Assembly (NCBI GenBank): GCA_014529385.2
Contig: CM043960.1
Coordinates: 38,603,281-38,667,280 of the forward strand
DNA: 64,000 bases
Source of the DNA: Adiantum capillus-veneris
Lineage: Eukaryota; Streptophyta; Polypodiopsida; Polypodiales; Pteridaceae
Direction: 5' to 3'
Shown here piece after piece: positions 9,751 to 21,897 of this stretch. The notes beneath the pieces were generated by a model, which did no database searches, was not told the origin of the DNA, and was given only the letters and a program-made list of their open reading frames with translations. The first letter of the stretch is position 1, and every line of letters starts with the position of its first letter. Both the position numbers and the translations under genes were made by a program.

Positions 9751-10664
9751 TGTGGATGGGTTTCCTAACCTCACTCTTATCTTATTGCAGACATAGCGAG
9801 AACTGCGAACATAATTTTCAACTCATGGGATGAAGATGACTCGACTAGTGCATGGAGGATACAAGAGGGTGTCAATCTCTTTGAAACCAAGAGAACTCGC
9901 ATCTAACACAAGCTACACTCAAAATGACCTAAGTCATCAAAAGCTAGTCTCTAATCGGATAGCAAACCATGATCGTTACAATATCAAACGACATCCGAAT
10001 GCTATGAAACTTATAGGACAAGTATATAAGACCGAAATAAACATGATTATGGTCTCAAATCTCACTTTTGATGAAGTATAAAAAATACAATTACTAACAT
10101 AGTGAGATTTGGACCTAGTTGTTTGTGACCCCAAATGCATCTAAATGCTTAGCAATGATGCCCCAATACCCCCCCATACTTACTTTGTGATTTTCTAGCT
10201 TAAATTTCTACCTATGATGAAATTAGGCCGTAGGTCGACGATGTCAAAAGCTACAATTTATCATGATATGTTTACGTCGATGTGTAGAGCTATTACTTGT
10301 GGTTGCAACGCAACCACAACAGATGGCACTGCAACGTGACAACCCGACATGGGATATAGAAGCATGAGAAGGAGAGAAGAGAGTGATGTAAGCTCACACT
10401 ATGTGTCTCTTATCCAAAACTTTTAAATAACTTTACAAAATTGGCTTTTATACCTTAGCTAAGGATTCTTAGATCAAAAACTAATCATCTGGGAGCTCTA
10501 ACTAAGGATAAATTGATACAATGTGGAAGCTTATAGCTCCGGCTCATAGATTACAATATCCACTCATTCAATAGGAGTTACAATATTCCCAATTTATTAA
10601 AAGAATAAGTGTTTTTGCAATAAACCTCCCGAAAAATGTTACATAGGTTAGCTTGTTGCTAACA
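9751..10664 (-). repeat. 5' LTR of element A
   Basis: Starts at plus-strand TGTGG (9751) next to the PBS and tentatively ends at AACA (10664), giving a TG...CA unit of about 914 bp on the minus strand. A TATA box sits at 10445-10452. The inner boundary is well supported by the PBS; the outer boundary is a guess, since the partner LTR is outside the window. Confidence 0.55.
10445..10452 (-). promoter_or_regulatory. TATA box of element A 5' LTR
   Basis: The minus strand reads GGTATAAAAGCC. Its position about 700 bp before the PBS suits a pol II start for the genomic RNA. Confidence 0.55.
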
Positions 10665-10671
10665 CTCTATA

Positions 10672-10689
10672 TGTGTGTGTGTGTGTGTG
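10672..10689. repeat. (TG)n microsatellite
   Basis: About nine TG units just outside the proposed LTR end. Confidence 0.9.
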
Positions 10690-12141
10690 ATAAGGAAAAA
10701 ATTTCACGTTGAAGCAGGTCATGGTCTCATTGTGTATGTAGAATAGAATAAAAAATTAACTCACACTGTATTCATTGGAAAGTGCCCGCTCACACCCCTC
10801 GTCTTGCGTTATCTGTGCCTCAAAGAGAGAGTGCAATTAGATTACGGACTAGAGAATGGTCGTGCACTGACCATTTCCCATAATCAAGGCAACCGATGAA
10901 GGCTGAGAGCATTGATGATGAAAATGGTCCATGCATGACCTTTCTCAGCAGTCAAAGTCCACGGGAATGGGGGCCAATGCCAACTTGACACATCATAAGT
11001 ATCAACCCTCTACAGGCGACCACGAATACAGTCACAATGCTAACGTGCTGCACGTCAATATCATTCCATGCATTGAACTTCTGAGGTGCTTGTCATCCCA
11101 TGCAGCTCACCATTCCTTGTGCTAACTTGGGTAAAAATGATTGGTTTTGCAGCATTCACTATCGTTCTAATTACGTGTGCTGAGTTGTCACATATTTGAA
11201 GGGACTTCAGCACGACTCCTGCCAAGAAAGTGCATTAGATGTGTGGTCCAGAATGCACACCCCTTGACCTTGGACTTTGACGGTAATCCAATTCTTAATT
11301 AAGCAAAATAGAGTTTCAAAGACAAAGCAAGGAATTACAATGTTTTAGCAAGCTGAAAACTTGCGAGGAAGAAGCCTCTTGCATAATCTTTAGTTTACTT
11401 GGATGAGCGCACAACATCACAATATTCTCAAAACACTCTTTTGAAAGGTTTTTCCGGCCACTCTTTTTCTCTATTGCGCATAATCTAATTCAAGAAAGCA
11501 CCATGCGTTAAATACGAAAGCCTCTCATGAAAGGGTAAGGCCAGCCACCTCCTCTCCATGCTGGTATTCAACATGCCAAGCCCCTCTATATATACACTAC
11601 AACTTTCACACACTTTCTCAACTTGAGAAAAAGGGCCCTTTTTCTACCCTTTTTTAGTGCAACAAGTGGAGATTTACATTTTCACTTTCAAATATACCTT
11701 TATTACATAAAAATTTTGTGAGTCATGTATTGAAATATTAATGACTTGAATTGAACTAGTGCATTATGGTGAAATATTCATGTCTCGATGATTGCTAAAT
11801 TTAACTATTATTTTCTTGTATTGTGAAATATAATCACACAATTCTATTTTTTATACCATCTATAGTTGCTAAAAACTAGATCTTTCCATGTAAGTTATTT
11901 ACCCTTTCTCTAGTAAATATCTCTTTTCTTGATGGAAAATTTCACACTTAACGATGTCTCAAGTATTGAATGTTTATATTGGCCACTTTTTTACATGTTC
12001 ATGTTTTACACAATTGATTATTTGCATCAAATTAAGCGGGTTTGTCACGATGAGAATTATTTACTATAGTGTATAGTAAATTTCTCTATTTCTACAAAAA
12101 AAAATTGTAGGTACGATAATTCTCACCATTTTTCACACTTT
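10690..12141. other. Non-coding stretch with a TATA-like site and a 20-bp palindrome
   Basis: No credible coding frame. CTCTATATATACACT at about 11585-11599 is TATA-like and is followed at 11627-11646 by the perfect palindrome AGAAAAAGGGCCCTTTTTCT. This may be an unassigned LTR fragment, but no partner was found. Confidence 0.45.
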
Positions 12142-12886
12142 CATCTACAAGAAAACGAGACCTGCTCTTCATGTAAATGCAATGTAAAACTTGTTCTCAT
12201 CAATAATTTTGACATTTTCATGGAAAATATTCATTCATACATTCATCTTTTTATGACAAAAATATTTCATTGATAATATATACATGTCACGGCTCCGATG
12301 AGACTGTCCCAAAAGTGGATAGGAAAATTTTTTTTCATGGAAAAACTGGTTATTTGTTGCATAAAAATTTCAATTTTCACATCATGAATAATTTATAAGT
12401 CGGTATTGTCCCTAAATTAGATAGAAAAAACACTTTTTCCAATGAGAAAACTGGTTTTTGTTCATGAAAAATTTAATTTCACATTTGAAGTAATTTCTAC
12501 ACCGTTACTATTCCAAAAATGGATTGAAAAATAACTTTCCTAACAGAAAAAGTAGTTTTCTTAATAGAAAAACCATTTTTACATCATGATTAATCTCACT
12601 TTAGCATAGGACAGACGTGTAGAAAAGTTTCACCAAAAAATCTTAAAATTGCCATGGAAAAAATAGTTTTCACATAGGGAAATTTGAATTTTCCATTCAC
12701 TTTTGGAACAATCACGCCGTTGTGACTATTTCACAAACGAGATTTTTTTTCTTGTGCAAAAGCTGATTTTCACACCGAAATAAGTCACTTTCACACATGC
12801 AAAAATTTTACTTTCTCATACGCTGGGTGCGAATCAAGATTTTTCGACTCATTTTTGTCGTGGAAAAATATCTAAAACTTGTAGTG
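12142..12886. mobile_element. CACTA-like non-autonomous DNA element (candidate)
   Basis: The right end reads ACTTGTAGTG, the complement of CACTACAAGT, a typical CACTA/EnSpm terminus. The left end reads CATCTACAAGAAAAC, similar to CACTACAAGAAA with one extra T. Between them lie subterminal-type repeats, including 102-bp direct units and one inverted unit. No transposase ORF. No clear 3-bp target duplication is visible, so borders are provisional. Confidence 0.45.
12290..12612. repeat. Three 102-bp tandem units plus an inverted copy
   Basis: Unit marks fall at 12306 (GTCCCAAAAGTGGAT), 12408 (GTCCCTAAATTAGAT) and 12510 (ATTCCAAAAATGGAT), exactly 102 bp apart. Each continues through GAAAA, CTGGTT-like and TTTCACAT segments. 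An inverted partial unit (ATTCACTTTTGGAACAATCACGCCG) lies at about 12695-12720. Confidence 0.7.
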
Positions 12887-13359
12887 ATATTTTTTTCTAC
12901 CATACCACATGAATAGTATGTATATATAAGAAAGGAGATAAGTAGTGAAAAAAGACTGCTTTACTCAAGTGAGAAAATGGGAAACCTATAGTTGTATTCT
13001 CTCTAATCAAAATGAACCAGCTTAGAAAACAAAATGTAGCCTTGTTATTTAACTAGCTGTTCTATGCATAGCAAAAGAGTAGATTAAAAAACTCAAGAAA
13101 TAAATGGTCTCGTAATATGCATACTTTTATTCAATGTAGTTCTACTTAATAGCCTTTACAGAACGTCAAATTATGGAGTTCATATTGAGGCGGTTCGGGG
13201 CGGGCAACAAGAACAGTGGCCTCTAAGCACCCTTCTAGGCTCCCGTGCTTCTCAATTGGGTTGAAGTTGGTAAAAACAACAAACACACACACAAACCCGC
13301 AACCTAACCCTACACAAATTTGGAGCACCACCTAGTTTTGGATGCGAACTAGGATGCGT

Positions 13360-13385
13360 AGAGAGAGAGAGAGAGAGAGAGAGAG
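13360..13385. repeat. (GA)n microsatellite in the 3' LTR of B
   Basis: About 13 GA units. The equivalent tract in the 5' LTR is about 36 units. Confidence 0.95.
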
Positions 13386-14056
13386 TGAGAGTGCTCAGGC
13401 TGTTTTGAAATGTATCGATAGTGATCAAGAAAACGTGAATATATACGTAAGAAAGAGAGAGAAGGGGGGAAAGGGGGTGCTTGTTGCACTAATACCTTCT
13501 TACAAAATCTGTCATGATCAATCAAAGTGAGATTAGTATTTGTTCAACATATCTTGAGTAAATTACACTACAACACATCACAAGAAAAGCCACCCCAATC
13601 ACTGTCTTAAGGCCAGGGGAGTCCTCTCCACCCTTTCGTCCTCTTACAACATGTGGGTTTTATGATGACTAAATTGATAACAACACCCGGAGACAAGCTA
13701 TCAAGAACTTAAATAAAACACCAAGACACTTACACATCATTGGTGTCCATGACTTTGCATTGGAAGAGAGACAAAGTATCCATGCTTAGTCCAAATCCAC
13801 CCCCTTGATTCAGCAAATTTTGGTGTTACACTAGTAGGAGAAATGATAGGCTTTCTACTCCCAATTAAATGATCACTCTCTCTTACAATGGCATAGATCT
13901 CCCTTGCTAATCACTCCTAAATACAACACATACATATGCATAAGCCAATAAGATTCCACTCAAGAGCTCCTTCTCAAGAGATTGCGCTTGGCTTCTAAAG
14001 CTATAGCATAGTGCTCTTGCTTATAGCTTCTCCTATTTTGTGCTAGCTACACCCTC

Positions 14057-14064
14057 CTTTTATA
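14057..14064 (-). promoter_or_regulatory. TATA box in the 3' LTR of B
   Basis: The minus strand reads ACTATAAAAGGAGGG. The matching site in the 5' LTR (22553-22560) is TACAAAAG, so the box is damaged there. Confidence 0.6.
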
Positions 14065-15752
14065 GTAAGTTTGAGGGCTAGGGTTACTCCTCTAACCATG
14101 GTTGGGTTAGATTTTCAATATTTTATCTAATTTCTTTTACTTGAAATTATTAAGAAGGTGGGGATAGATGAAGAAAAGAGAGAGAAGAGAAATAGAGGTG
14201 ATAGGACTTTTCATAGTGGGTTAGTGTTAGTAGATTGGTAGAGTTAGTATTTTTATTAATTTTGGAATTAGATATTTACAATGGGAGTATCCATGTAGAA
14301 TACAAATAAGGAATAAAAACTCTTAAGAGGTAAGAAAAGATGGATTTCTTACAAGGTTGATGCTCCAAGTGTCTTGAGTACGGCCAATTTTGACGCTTGT
14401 TAACGGTTCACTAGCTTTGACGGTACATTTTTTTTCCACTCTTGATCTTCCTTGGGAGCCAAGGTAATTGAAGATGAGTAATCAATCCCCATGATGTTGT
14501 CTTTCAAGAGAAGAGGCTGAATTTTATGGTTTTTTTGATAGATATGGGTATTTTGGAGGAGGAAAAATGAGACTAGGAGATCAATTTTGGGATAGAAGTA
14601 TGTGTAGGAGGTATGAGTTCACCATGGTTTCTCTTATTCTTCAAGGTTGAGGAGAAGGTGAGTAGGGTGCAGAGACGAGAGGTGAGAGAGATGGCGATGA
14701 TAAGTGGATAAGTTTGTGTGAAAGAGAAAAATGATAAAGTGGAAGAGGGAGTGTGGCTGCATGGCTACAACCGATAAAATCATAGCTCACAGCTCGTAGC
14801 TCAAAAAAATATGAAACAATTTGAGGCTAAAGTTCAGCTTACGAGCTACAACTTTAGTTTGTATCACCTTTTCAAATTTGGAGAGCAAGTGTTCTTTAAA
14901 AATTTAGCAAAATCGACTATTTTTTCACACTACACAAAGTCCTTGTGGGGTCCTTCTTTGGATGATTCTTTTGAATGCCTCCAAGAGTGAGTCCACCATA
15001 GTGCATACATGCATGCCACATATCCTTGACCTTTTTTTGTGGGTCTATAATTGAAGATATTGTTGAGCTCATGATATAAGTGAATAGTACAACTAAGAAA
15101 ATCAAATATTGAGGGGTCTAAAAAATATGTACATGTCAACTATTAATAATATAGGTGGAAAAAATATAAAGGGGTCAAAATAGATTGCTCTCATTATGAA
15201 ACTACCATAAAAAAATAAATATTTTTGGTGTTCTAATTTATGAGAGTAAAAGAGAATAGATCTAGGAAGGGAAAAATTATACACACAAATAAAACTAGTT
15301 TTTTTGGGATTTTTGTTGGGGGTGGAGTTACACCAAAAATAAAAGAAGCTTGCATGAAAATACTTCTATATGAAATAAAGAGTATGAAAAATGGTAAGAA
15401 AAATTATGGTAATGGTGAGTCAATATACATAGCATAAATAACGCACACCAAGGTAGAAATATTTAAATAAATACCAAAATAATTATGAAAAATCCTTATA
15501 TTTAGGCTCTATATACAATGAAATATTTACACACAAAGAAGGCCATAATATACTTTTTTTTTTTAATGTGGCTCAACTAGCCTAGTGACTAGCTAATTGA
15601 GGGTTTTTTAGAAGATATGGAAAAAGTCCCCTAACTCACACACGCCTATGTACAATGAAATGGTAGGGATAGCCTCAGTGTTTGGGTGATTTTGGAAGGG
15701 TGAGGTAGCTCACTATGGAAATTTGGATAGCCAAAAAAACGACTATCATTAG

Positions 15753-15761
15753 CCCTCCCCC
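15753..15761 (-). promoter_or_regulatory. Polypurine tract of element B
   Basis: The minus strand reads GGGGGAGGG, five bases before the LTR start TGATAG and 16 bp past the integrase stop at 15777. It primes plus-strand DNA synthesis. Confidence 0.7.
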
Positions 15762-15776
15762 AGGATGATGGTATAT

Positions 15777-17249
15777 TCATGTACCATCATAAAGCATCTT
15801 TTCCAAAGAGAATGCTTCAGAGTCCTTGACAAGACCTTCATTGTTTGGCCCCTTGGCATTTTGGTTTGAGTTACACTCATGCTTCATGGAACAATACTTA
15901 CATGAGATAGCTGCCTTTTGATAGATCTCTAGTAAATCCTTTGATAGAATGCGACTCAAATAGGGCTTCAAGCGATAACCATTTACCTTCCTAGAGTGCT
16001 CTTTTTCATTCAAGTCCATAAGTTAATAGTAACTTGAATTGAAAGCCTTCTTAACTATGTATGGCCCCTGCCATCTAGTTTCAAATTGGGCATCAAAATT
16101 ATTATCAAGTTGATTGTCATAACTTAGCACAAGATTTCCTTCATTGATGCCTTTGTCCTTTAGTTTCTTGTTAAGCTTCTCCTTCGCCTGTGTAGCTTTC
16201 CTCTTGTAGCACTCGTATGCTGCTTCTCTTTTTTACTCAAGCTTAGCTAAGGTAATAAGTCGATCCATCCATGCTTCTTGATCATCTTGTGTTGCTTTGC
16301 CATGAAGTCGCATTGTTGGAATGTTGAGCTCAATTGGCTGTTAAGCCTCTTGACCATAGACAAAGTGAAATGGTGTGAACTCCGTGGCTTTCCTATATGT
16401 GGTTCGATACGCCCACAAGGCACCATCCAAGAAGTCATCCCACAACTTTGTCTTGTTTTTCACCATATTTCTAATGATGCCTACAATGACACCATTAGAT
16501 TTTTCTACCAAACCATTTGACTAGGGATAGTAGGGTGTACTATGACGATGTAGAATGTGAATTTCTTCACAAACTTCTGTGAGCAAGCCCTTTCTAAACC
16601 CTGTACCTTTATCAAAACCAATCTCCAAAGGTATGCCAAATCTACAACAAATGTGAGTGTAGACAAATTTGCTCATTTTCCTCTCATTTACCTTTGCCAC
16701 ACTTTGTGCTTCCACTCACCTAGTCATATAATCTACAGCCACTCGAATGTAGAGTCTACCATTTTTTCCTAGGCAGAGGACCCATAGCATCAATGCCCCA
16801 CTTTGCAAAGGTTCCATTTGCAAGCACGATTTGCCTTGGACCATAAACCAATTTTCTATTCCCATTTACCTGACAATTGTGATAACTTTTACACCAATGT
16901 TGGACATCCACATGCAGACTTGTCCAAACATACCCCGCAAGCAATATCTCCTTCATAGTTAACTCTTGGGCAAAATGACGACCACATGCCTCTTCATGCA
17001 AACCTTTTAGAATGGCTGAATTTCCTCGATAGTTGGTACTCTTCTGCACACTTGATCCTTCCCTCTTTGATAGAGGGATCCTTCTAGGAAGAGATACGTG
17101 CTTGTCTTCTTCATGAGTCTCCTCTTTTGAGCCTTCGTGAAGTCTTGTGGAAACTCACCCTCCAAAATGTAGCCAATAATAGAAGTCAATGACTCCAATC
17201 CTTGGTACCTCGGTTGCTTGATAGTTGTTTCCACCATGATGACCTGCAC
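15777..17249 (-). pseudogene. Integrase, element B
   Basis: Fragments in order: SLYQRGKDQVCRRVPT (17.05 kb), LHEEACGRHFAQ and CKSYHNCQ for the zinc module, FAKWGIDAMGPLP with the first Asp, RFGIPLEIGFDKGTGF, where the second Asp is kept, then THIGKPRSSH (16.3 kb) in a region of broken frame, and the C-terminal VNGYRLKPYLSR near 15.97 kb. Stops and shifts separate every piece. It has one zinc module only, in contrast to A and C. Confidence 0.82.
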
Positions 17250-17986
17250 TTCTTTCTCAACACATGTAACAGCTTGCTATGCAAGTAAATCGGCATCTTC
17301 ATCTTGTTTCCTAGGAATATGATATAGTTGCACTTCTTCAAACTGATTAAACAATCTACGAATGGCATGAAATTTTGTCCTTAGGATTTCTTTCTTGTAT
17401 GTCCAAATACCTAAAATCTACTTCACAATGAGAAGTGCATCCCCTTTTATCGTGAGACGTTGTATACCTTGGCCAATGCATATCGTAAACCATGAAGTAG
17501 TGTGCCATATTATGCTTCATTGTTGCTAGTTGAACCTGGTAGATTGACCTTCTCTTTCATGACCACCTCTCCACTTGGGTTGAGCAACACTAGCCCTCTC
17601 CCTGCTTTTCCTATGGCTCGTCGAAAAACTCCATCAAAGAACAAGGTAAAAGCATTAGGAATACTTTTTGGTGGTGGCAATGGTAGGGTCTTTATTTCAG
17701 GCACCTTAATCTCCTTCTCATGTACCCTATAAGTGAGAATCCCTGGAAATTGTGCATGCACACTATCTTCTACCTTGAAAGAGTATTGGAACTCTTGCAA
17801 CTCCATAATCCACTTTGAGATCCTAGTACTAAGATTCATTTGAGATGACACCCAAGGGAACATATTTTTTGCAGTAAGGATTACAAAAGGTTTTGGTAGC
17901 AAGTAGTATCTAAACTTTCTCACCGGAAACATGAGAGAAAGCATCATGAGTTCTACCTCCGTGTAGCTTCGCTCCAAAGCATTCAT
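17250..17986 (-). pseudogene. Dual RNase H region, element B
   Basis: The first part, MNALERSYTEVELMMLSLMF and YYLLPKPFVILTAKN, is the end of the RT-linked RNase H. The second part, AFTLFFDGVFRRAIGKAGRG, then LVLLNPSGEV and STSNNEA, matches the start of the additional plant-type RNase H of Tat elements, with Asp in FFDG and Glu in NNEAEY-like. It decays after 17510. Its rest lies in 17186-17368 and beyond in other frames. Confidence 0.82.
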
Positions 17987-18980
17987 GACCCTACTAGCAA
18001 AGTAGATGGGTCACATCTTGGTACTATGGGGATCTTGTTGTAATAAAACTGTACCAATTGTTTCTTTCCCAACACTAGAGCTAACAAAGAATGTGTACTC
18101 CCAACAAGACACATGAGTGTTGGTAGCTCTGACAGGATGACTTTAATGTTACAAAAGTACTCTTCAAGCTCATTGGACCATGAAAATTCTACTTGTTGTG
18201 TCAACTTTTGCAAAGGGTGAAGCAACTCTGAAGCTAAGTGAATGAAGCGTGACATATACTTTACCTTTTGAATGAATGGGATAACCTCTTTGAGATTCTT
18301 GGGTGATGGGAGCTCAATAAGAGCCTTTGCCTTTGAAGGATCCACCTCGATGCCTTTATAGGAAACCTTGTGGCTGAGCAAGATCACTTCATCCTCATCT
18401 ATGTCACATTTGTCAGGATTGAGTTGAGCTCCCATGTTGTAAAGTTTTCTTAAACCTTCTTTTACCTTTTGTAGATGCAATGATTTCAAGCTATAAATCA
18501 TCAATAAAAACCCTAATGGACTTTCTAAAGAATGCTTGAAACACCATGTTCATGAGACATTGGAATGTTGCAGGAGCATTTGTCATACCAAATGGCATGA
18601 CTCTAAAAGCATAACAACCCAAGGAGTGATGAAGGTTGTTTTCAATTGATCCTCCAATGAAAATTTGAAAGTAACCTGAGTAGCCATCACACATAGTGTA
18701 CTTCTCATGACCAGCTACCTCATTTAGTATCTCATCCTGAAATGGGAGGGGAAAGTGATCTCTTTTTGTTGCCTCATTGAGTGGATGGTAATCCACACAC
18801 ACCCTCCACTTGCTGCTTTTCTTGGGAGTGACAACAATAGGAGAGACCCACTCTGAATTCTCCACTGGCTAAATGAATCCTACTGCTAGAAGATTTCTTA
18901 CCTCCTTGAGTAAAGCCTGCTCCTTGATGACTCCTAGCCTTTGTAGCTTTTGAGCCTTAGGTGTGACCTCTGGCTTCAAC
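17983..18980 (-). pseudogene. Reverse transcriptase, element B
   Basis: ENSEWVSPIVVTPKKSSKWR, VCVDYHPLNEATKRDHFPLP, FGMTNAPATFQCLMN and VFIDDL are the fingers and palm motifs. F-I-D-D is an intact catalytic site. The next ORF begins SLKSLHLQKVKEGLRKLYNM and runs through the thumb to LVQFYYNKIP. The two ORFs overlap at 18491-18504 in different frames, so at least one frameshift exists. Confidence 0.9.
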
Positions 18981-19896
18981 TCAATCTTGTATTGAACAAC
19001 ATCTACTCCATGCACATTGGTGGTATTTAGCAAAAAGCCTAGGAAATTTCCTTAACACACCTTTGAACTCCTCTCTTTCATCCTTTGATAGTGTTGTAGA
19101 CAACATACCTTCTAGCATTCCTTCATCTTCCACATTTTGGTTCTCTTGGGAACCTACCTCTTCCAAACCTGGGCAAGAGGTCTCTTGGTTGTTTGGCTTA
19201 AACCTTACCCCCATGACTTCGATGGAAGACTCCTCTTCAGTAATGCTGCCGCTACTTTCTTCTTCTGAAGTGTTATCGGTCCAGCCTTCCTCCGTCTCAC
19301 TTTGTGATGATTTTTCATGGATCTCCTCTTGGCGTTGCTCCTTCATGTCAAAGACAACCTTCTTATGATTGTCATTCCTGCAAATTATCTCCCAATCTTG
19401 CAAAGCTTGCATTTTCATTAGCCATGGTCTTCCTATGATAAATGGGTAACCATTTCCTTTGGTAGACATAACATAAAAATCCACTGCCTTCTTAATGCCA
19501 AAGGCTTCCACAGAAACATTCTTACAAACTCCCAAACACCTAGCCTTGCTATTATTTTCCATTTTCACTTTGATTTCAGGTGTCTCATGGATGTGCATGC
19601 CTAGTCTCTGCATCAGGTCCTCTGTCATGATGCAAATTTATGCGCCCCCATCCACTAGAGTCTAGACCCTTCCTAACTATTTTTCCTTTGATATAACAAT
19701 CTAGCACATGTGTAATATCCTCATTCATTTGGGCATGTGCAATTTTAAAAACATGAACATTTTCTTTTGTCCTTCTCCTAGTGCTAACTGCCTTTGTGAA
19801 CTCCCTCCTAACTTGTGGGAACAATGTAAGAAATTGAGGCCATGATATGCTTGGACCCTTACCTCTCAAGTCCTCCATAAGGTTGTAGGGAGCCAT
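18981..19896 (-). pseudogene. Protease and PR-RT spacer, element B
   Basis: The active site is in a frame reading TLVDGGA followed by a stop, then MTEDLMQRLGMHIH. PFIIGRPWLMKMQALQDW carries the ILG-like motif. A Glu/Ser-rich spacer (SQSETEEGW, SEEESSGSITEEESS) precedes RT. The frame break lies just after the catalytic VDGGA codons at about 19640. Confidence 0.82.
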
Positions 19897-21031
19897 ACCA
19901 TATCCAAGAGGGAAGTCTTGAAGGTTGATGCGGCGCCATCTCCTCTTGGCTTCCTTGGTTTTCTTTGCTTTCTTTCCTTGTCTACAGTCACTTTGTGAGG
20001 TTACTCCTTCCTTTTCCTTACCTTTTTCCCACCCACGTTTGATGCCATTTGCTTCAATGTCACCCTCTTTGGATTGTGTGACTTCTACAACATTGAAATT
20101 TGGGTCAGGAAAAGGTGGTATTCTCTCTACTTGCTGTTGTGGAGGTCAAGGAGCATTTGATCTACAAAATCACCGGTTGTTGACTAGTGCCTTCTCCTGC
20201 ATTCATCAATGGATAATTCAAGTTAGGTCTCCCTGGCTCCCCCGAGGCCAAGGAAAATTATACATCCCATGTCTAGACTCTCCGCAATTCCAACATTGCA
20301 AGACTCTCCTAATGTCGTGGCTCTTTCTCTTCTAACTTCTTTGCTTGTCCCTTTGGACCTACAGCTTGTGCAAGGTGAATTGATAGTTTGCTTAAAGATT
20401 CATTTAACTTCTCAATCACTTCTGTCGTTACCCCAGGAAGCTCCCCAGATGTCGATGCTTATGACTTACCTTTGGGTCTAAGAACTTCTATTGGAACCTC
20501 TCACCTTAGGCACTTGAGTTTTCTATACTTCTCAACAGCCCTAGTTTCAGCTGCATCATAGGTAGCAGGTGCACCTGCCTCCACCTTTACCTTAAGATCA
20601 GGGAAGAGTCCAGCTATGAACCTCTCCTTCTTTAGAAATTATGCACCATCACCAGGGCTAGCAACATTTCGTATCCATAGAGCCCAAAGATGTAGAAACT
20701 CTTGCTTGTACAAGTAGTAGTCATCTAAGTCTTTTTGCTTATGAGAAACAATGTCTTGCCATAGTTTTTGAGTGTTTTGGGGATCAAAGAAGTATCGCTT
20801 GAAACAATTCACAACTTTCGTGTAGTCCCCCTTAACTTCCTCAGGCAAAGAGTCAAACCAAGTGCTAACATCTTTTCTAAGGACCACCTCAAACATTTCT
20901 ATACGTTCTTGATGAGTTACTATCCTCTTGATACAGCAAGACATCTTGAAATTTGCTAAAAATATTTCTGCATCTTCTCCCGGATCTCCAAAAAAAAGAG
21001 GATATCCGGACATTTGGTGTTGGACCTCCAT
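19897..21031 (-). pseudogene. Gag, element B
   Basis: The capsid part is at 21031-20639: FFGDPGEDAEIFLANF, DVSTWFDSLPEEVKGDY, FKRYFFDPQNTQ, LYKQEFLHLWALWI. It continues left in broken frames with KERFIAGLFPDLKVKVEAG and a knuckle CWNCGESRHGMYNF near 20290, in which the last Cys is Phe. ORFs on the plus strand here are shadows. Confidence 0.8.
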
Positions 21032-21628
21032 TGAATCAATTTCAAAGTGAAAACACGTTTTTGTTTTTCTTACTTAAAAATATTTACACAATAATGTTTT
21101 CTAAATTGCAATCTGTTCTACAACAAAATAAACATATGCACATCAAATGATCTATGATAATCAACAAGAGGCAGGATGACAGGGTTTGGTGATGCAATAA
21201 TTTCTCCTACTCTTTGGGCACCAAACATGAACACCATACGTTGTTGAAAATGGATCTTCCTACTATTTGCAACGTTTATTCTAATGTGTGGAGTGAAATG
21301 GAAGGGGAAAACCTCTATTCTTGGGCCATTATCCATGGTCTATGCATGACTTAATGCTTTTAAAAAAAAACAAAAATATAGACGTCCAAACTAAGGTCGT
21401 ACCTAATGAGAGGCAAAATAAAGGGATTTACTGATGCGTTTATCTCGGCTAGCCTAAGAAGGGCCCAAAATTCTACGGATTACTCGTTGAAATTGCAACT
21501 TAGTACTAACAATTATGTGCACCTTTTGCCTTGCAATGGGAATGAAAGGATCATACAAATTCTCATGATTCATGCAAACTACTTGACTATGCTAAAGGTT
21601 GAACCTACACAAAAAGATACACAAGCCA
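21032..21628 (-). other. Leader of element B
   Basis: About 0.6 kb between PBS and gag with no sustained frame. No palindromic repeats of the A or C kind were seen. Confidence 0.5.
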
Positions 21629-21646
21629 TCCTCCGTGGGGGCACCA
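21629..21646 (-). promoter_or_regulatory. Primer binding site of element B
   Basis: The minus strand reads TGGTGCCCCCACGGAGGA, three bases after the LTR end CCTCA. I cannot name the tRNA with certainty. Confidence 0.65.
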
Positions 21647-21649
21647 ATT

Positions 21650-21821
21650 TGAGGCGGTCCGGGGTGGGCAACAAGAAGAGTGGCCTCTAAGCACCCTTCT
21701 AGGCTCCCGTGCTGCTCAATTGAATTGGGGTTGGTAAAAACAACAAACACACACACAAACCCGCAACCTAACCCTACACAAATTTGGGGCACCACCTAGT
21801 TTTGGATGTGAACTAGGACGC

Positions 21822-21897
<76 letters not shown>

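Larger units (their letters stand above)
1..10664 (-). mobile_element. Element A: decayed Ty3/gypsy LTR retrotransposon (3' end outside window)
   Basis: Read on the minus strand the order is 5' LTR (from about 10664 to 9751), PBS (9748), leader, gag, zinc knuckles, protease, RT, RNase H, integrase, and a further protease-like domain at the left edge. All coding parts carry stops or frameshifts, so it is not autonomous now. Gag, PR and RT blocks match element C at about 23.8-34.2 kb, and its 3' end matches block E at 39.5-41.0 kb. The right LTR boundary rests only on a TG/CA end and is uncertain; the 3' LTR lies to the left of the window. Confidence 0.85.
13186..15748 (-). repeat. 3' LTR of element B (about 2.56 kb)
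   Basis: The outer end is plus-strand TGAGGCGG at 13186; the inner end is placed at 15748 where TGATAG (minus strand) follows the PPT. The part 13186-14081 aligns well with 21650-22577. The U3 part 14082-15748 has no match in the right copy but shares phrases with the LTR at about 48.4 kb (around ATTGTAAAT...CTACTAACAC). Left flank is CATAT. Confidence 0.75.

Noticed and set aside
19925-20335. Plus-strand ORF of 136 codons with a possible signal-like start
   Set aside because: Antisense to B gag between capsid and knuckle; no independent support.
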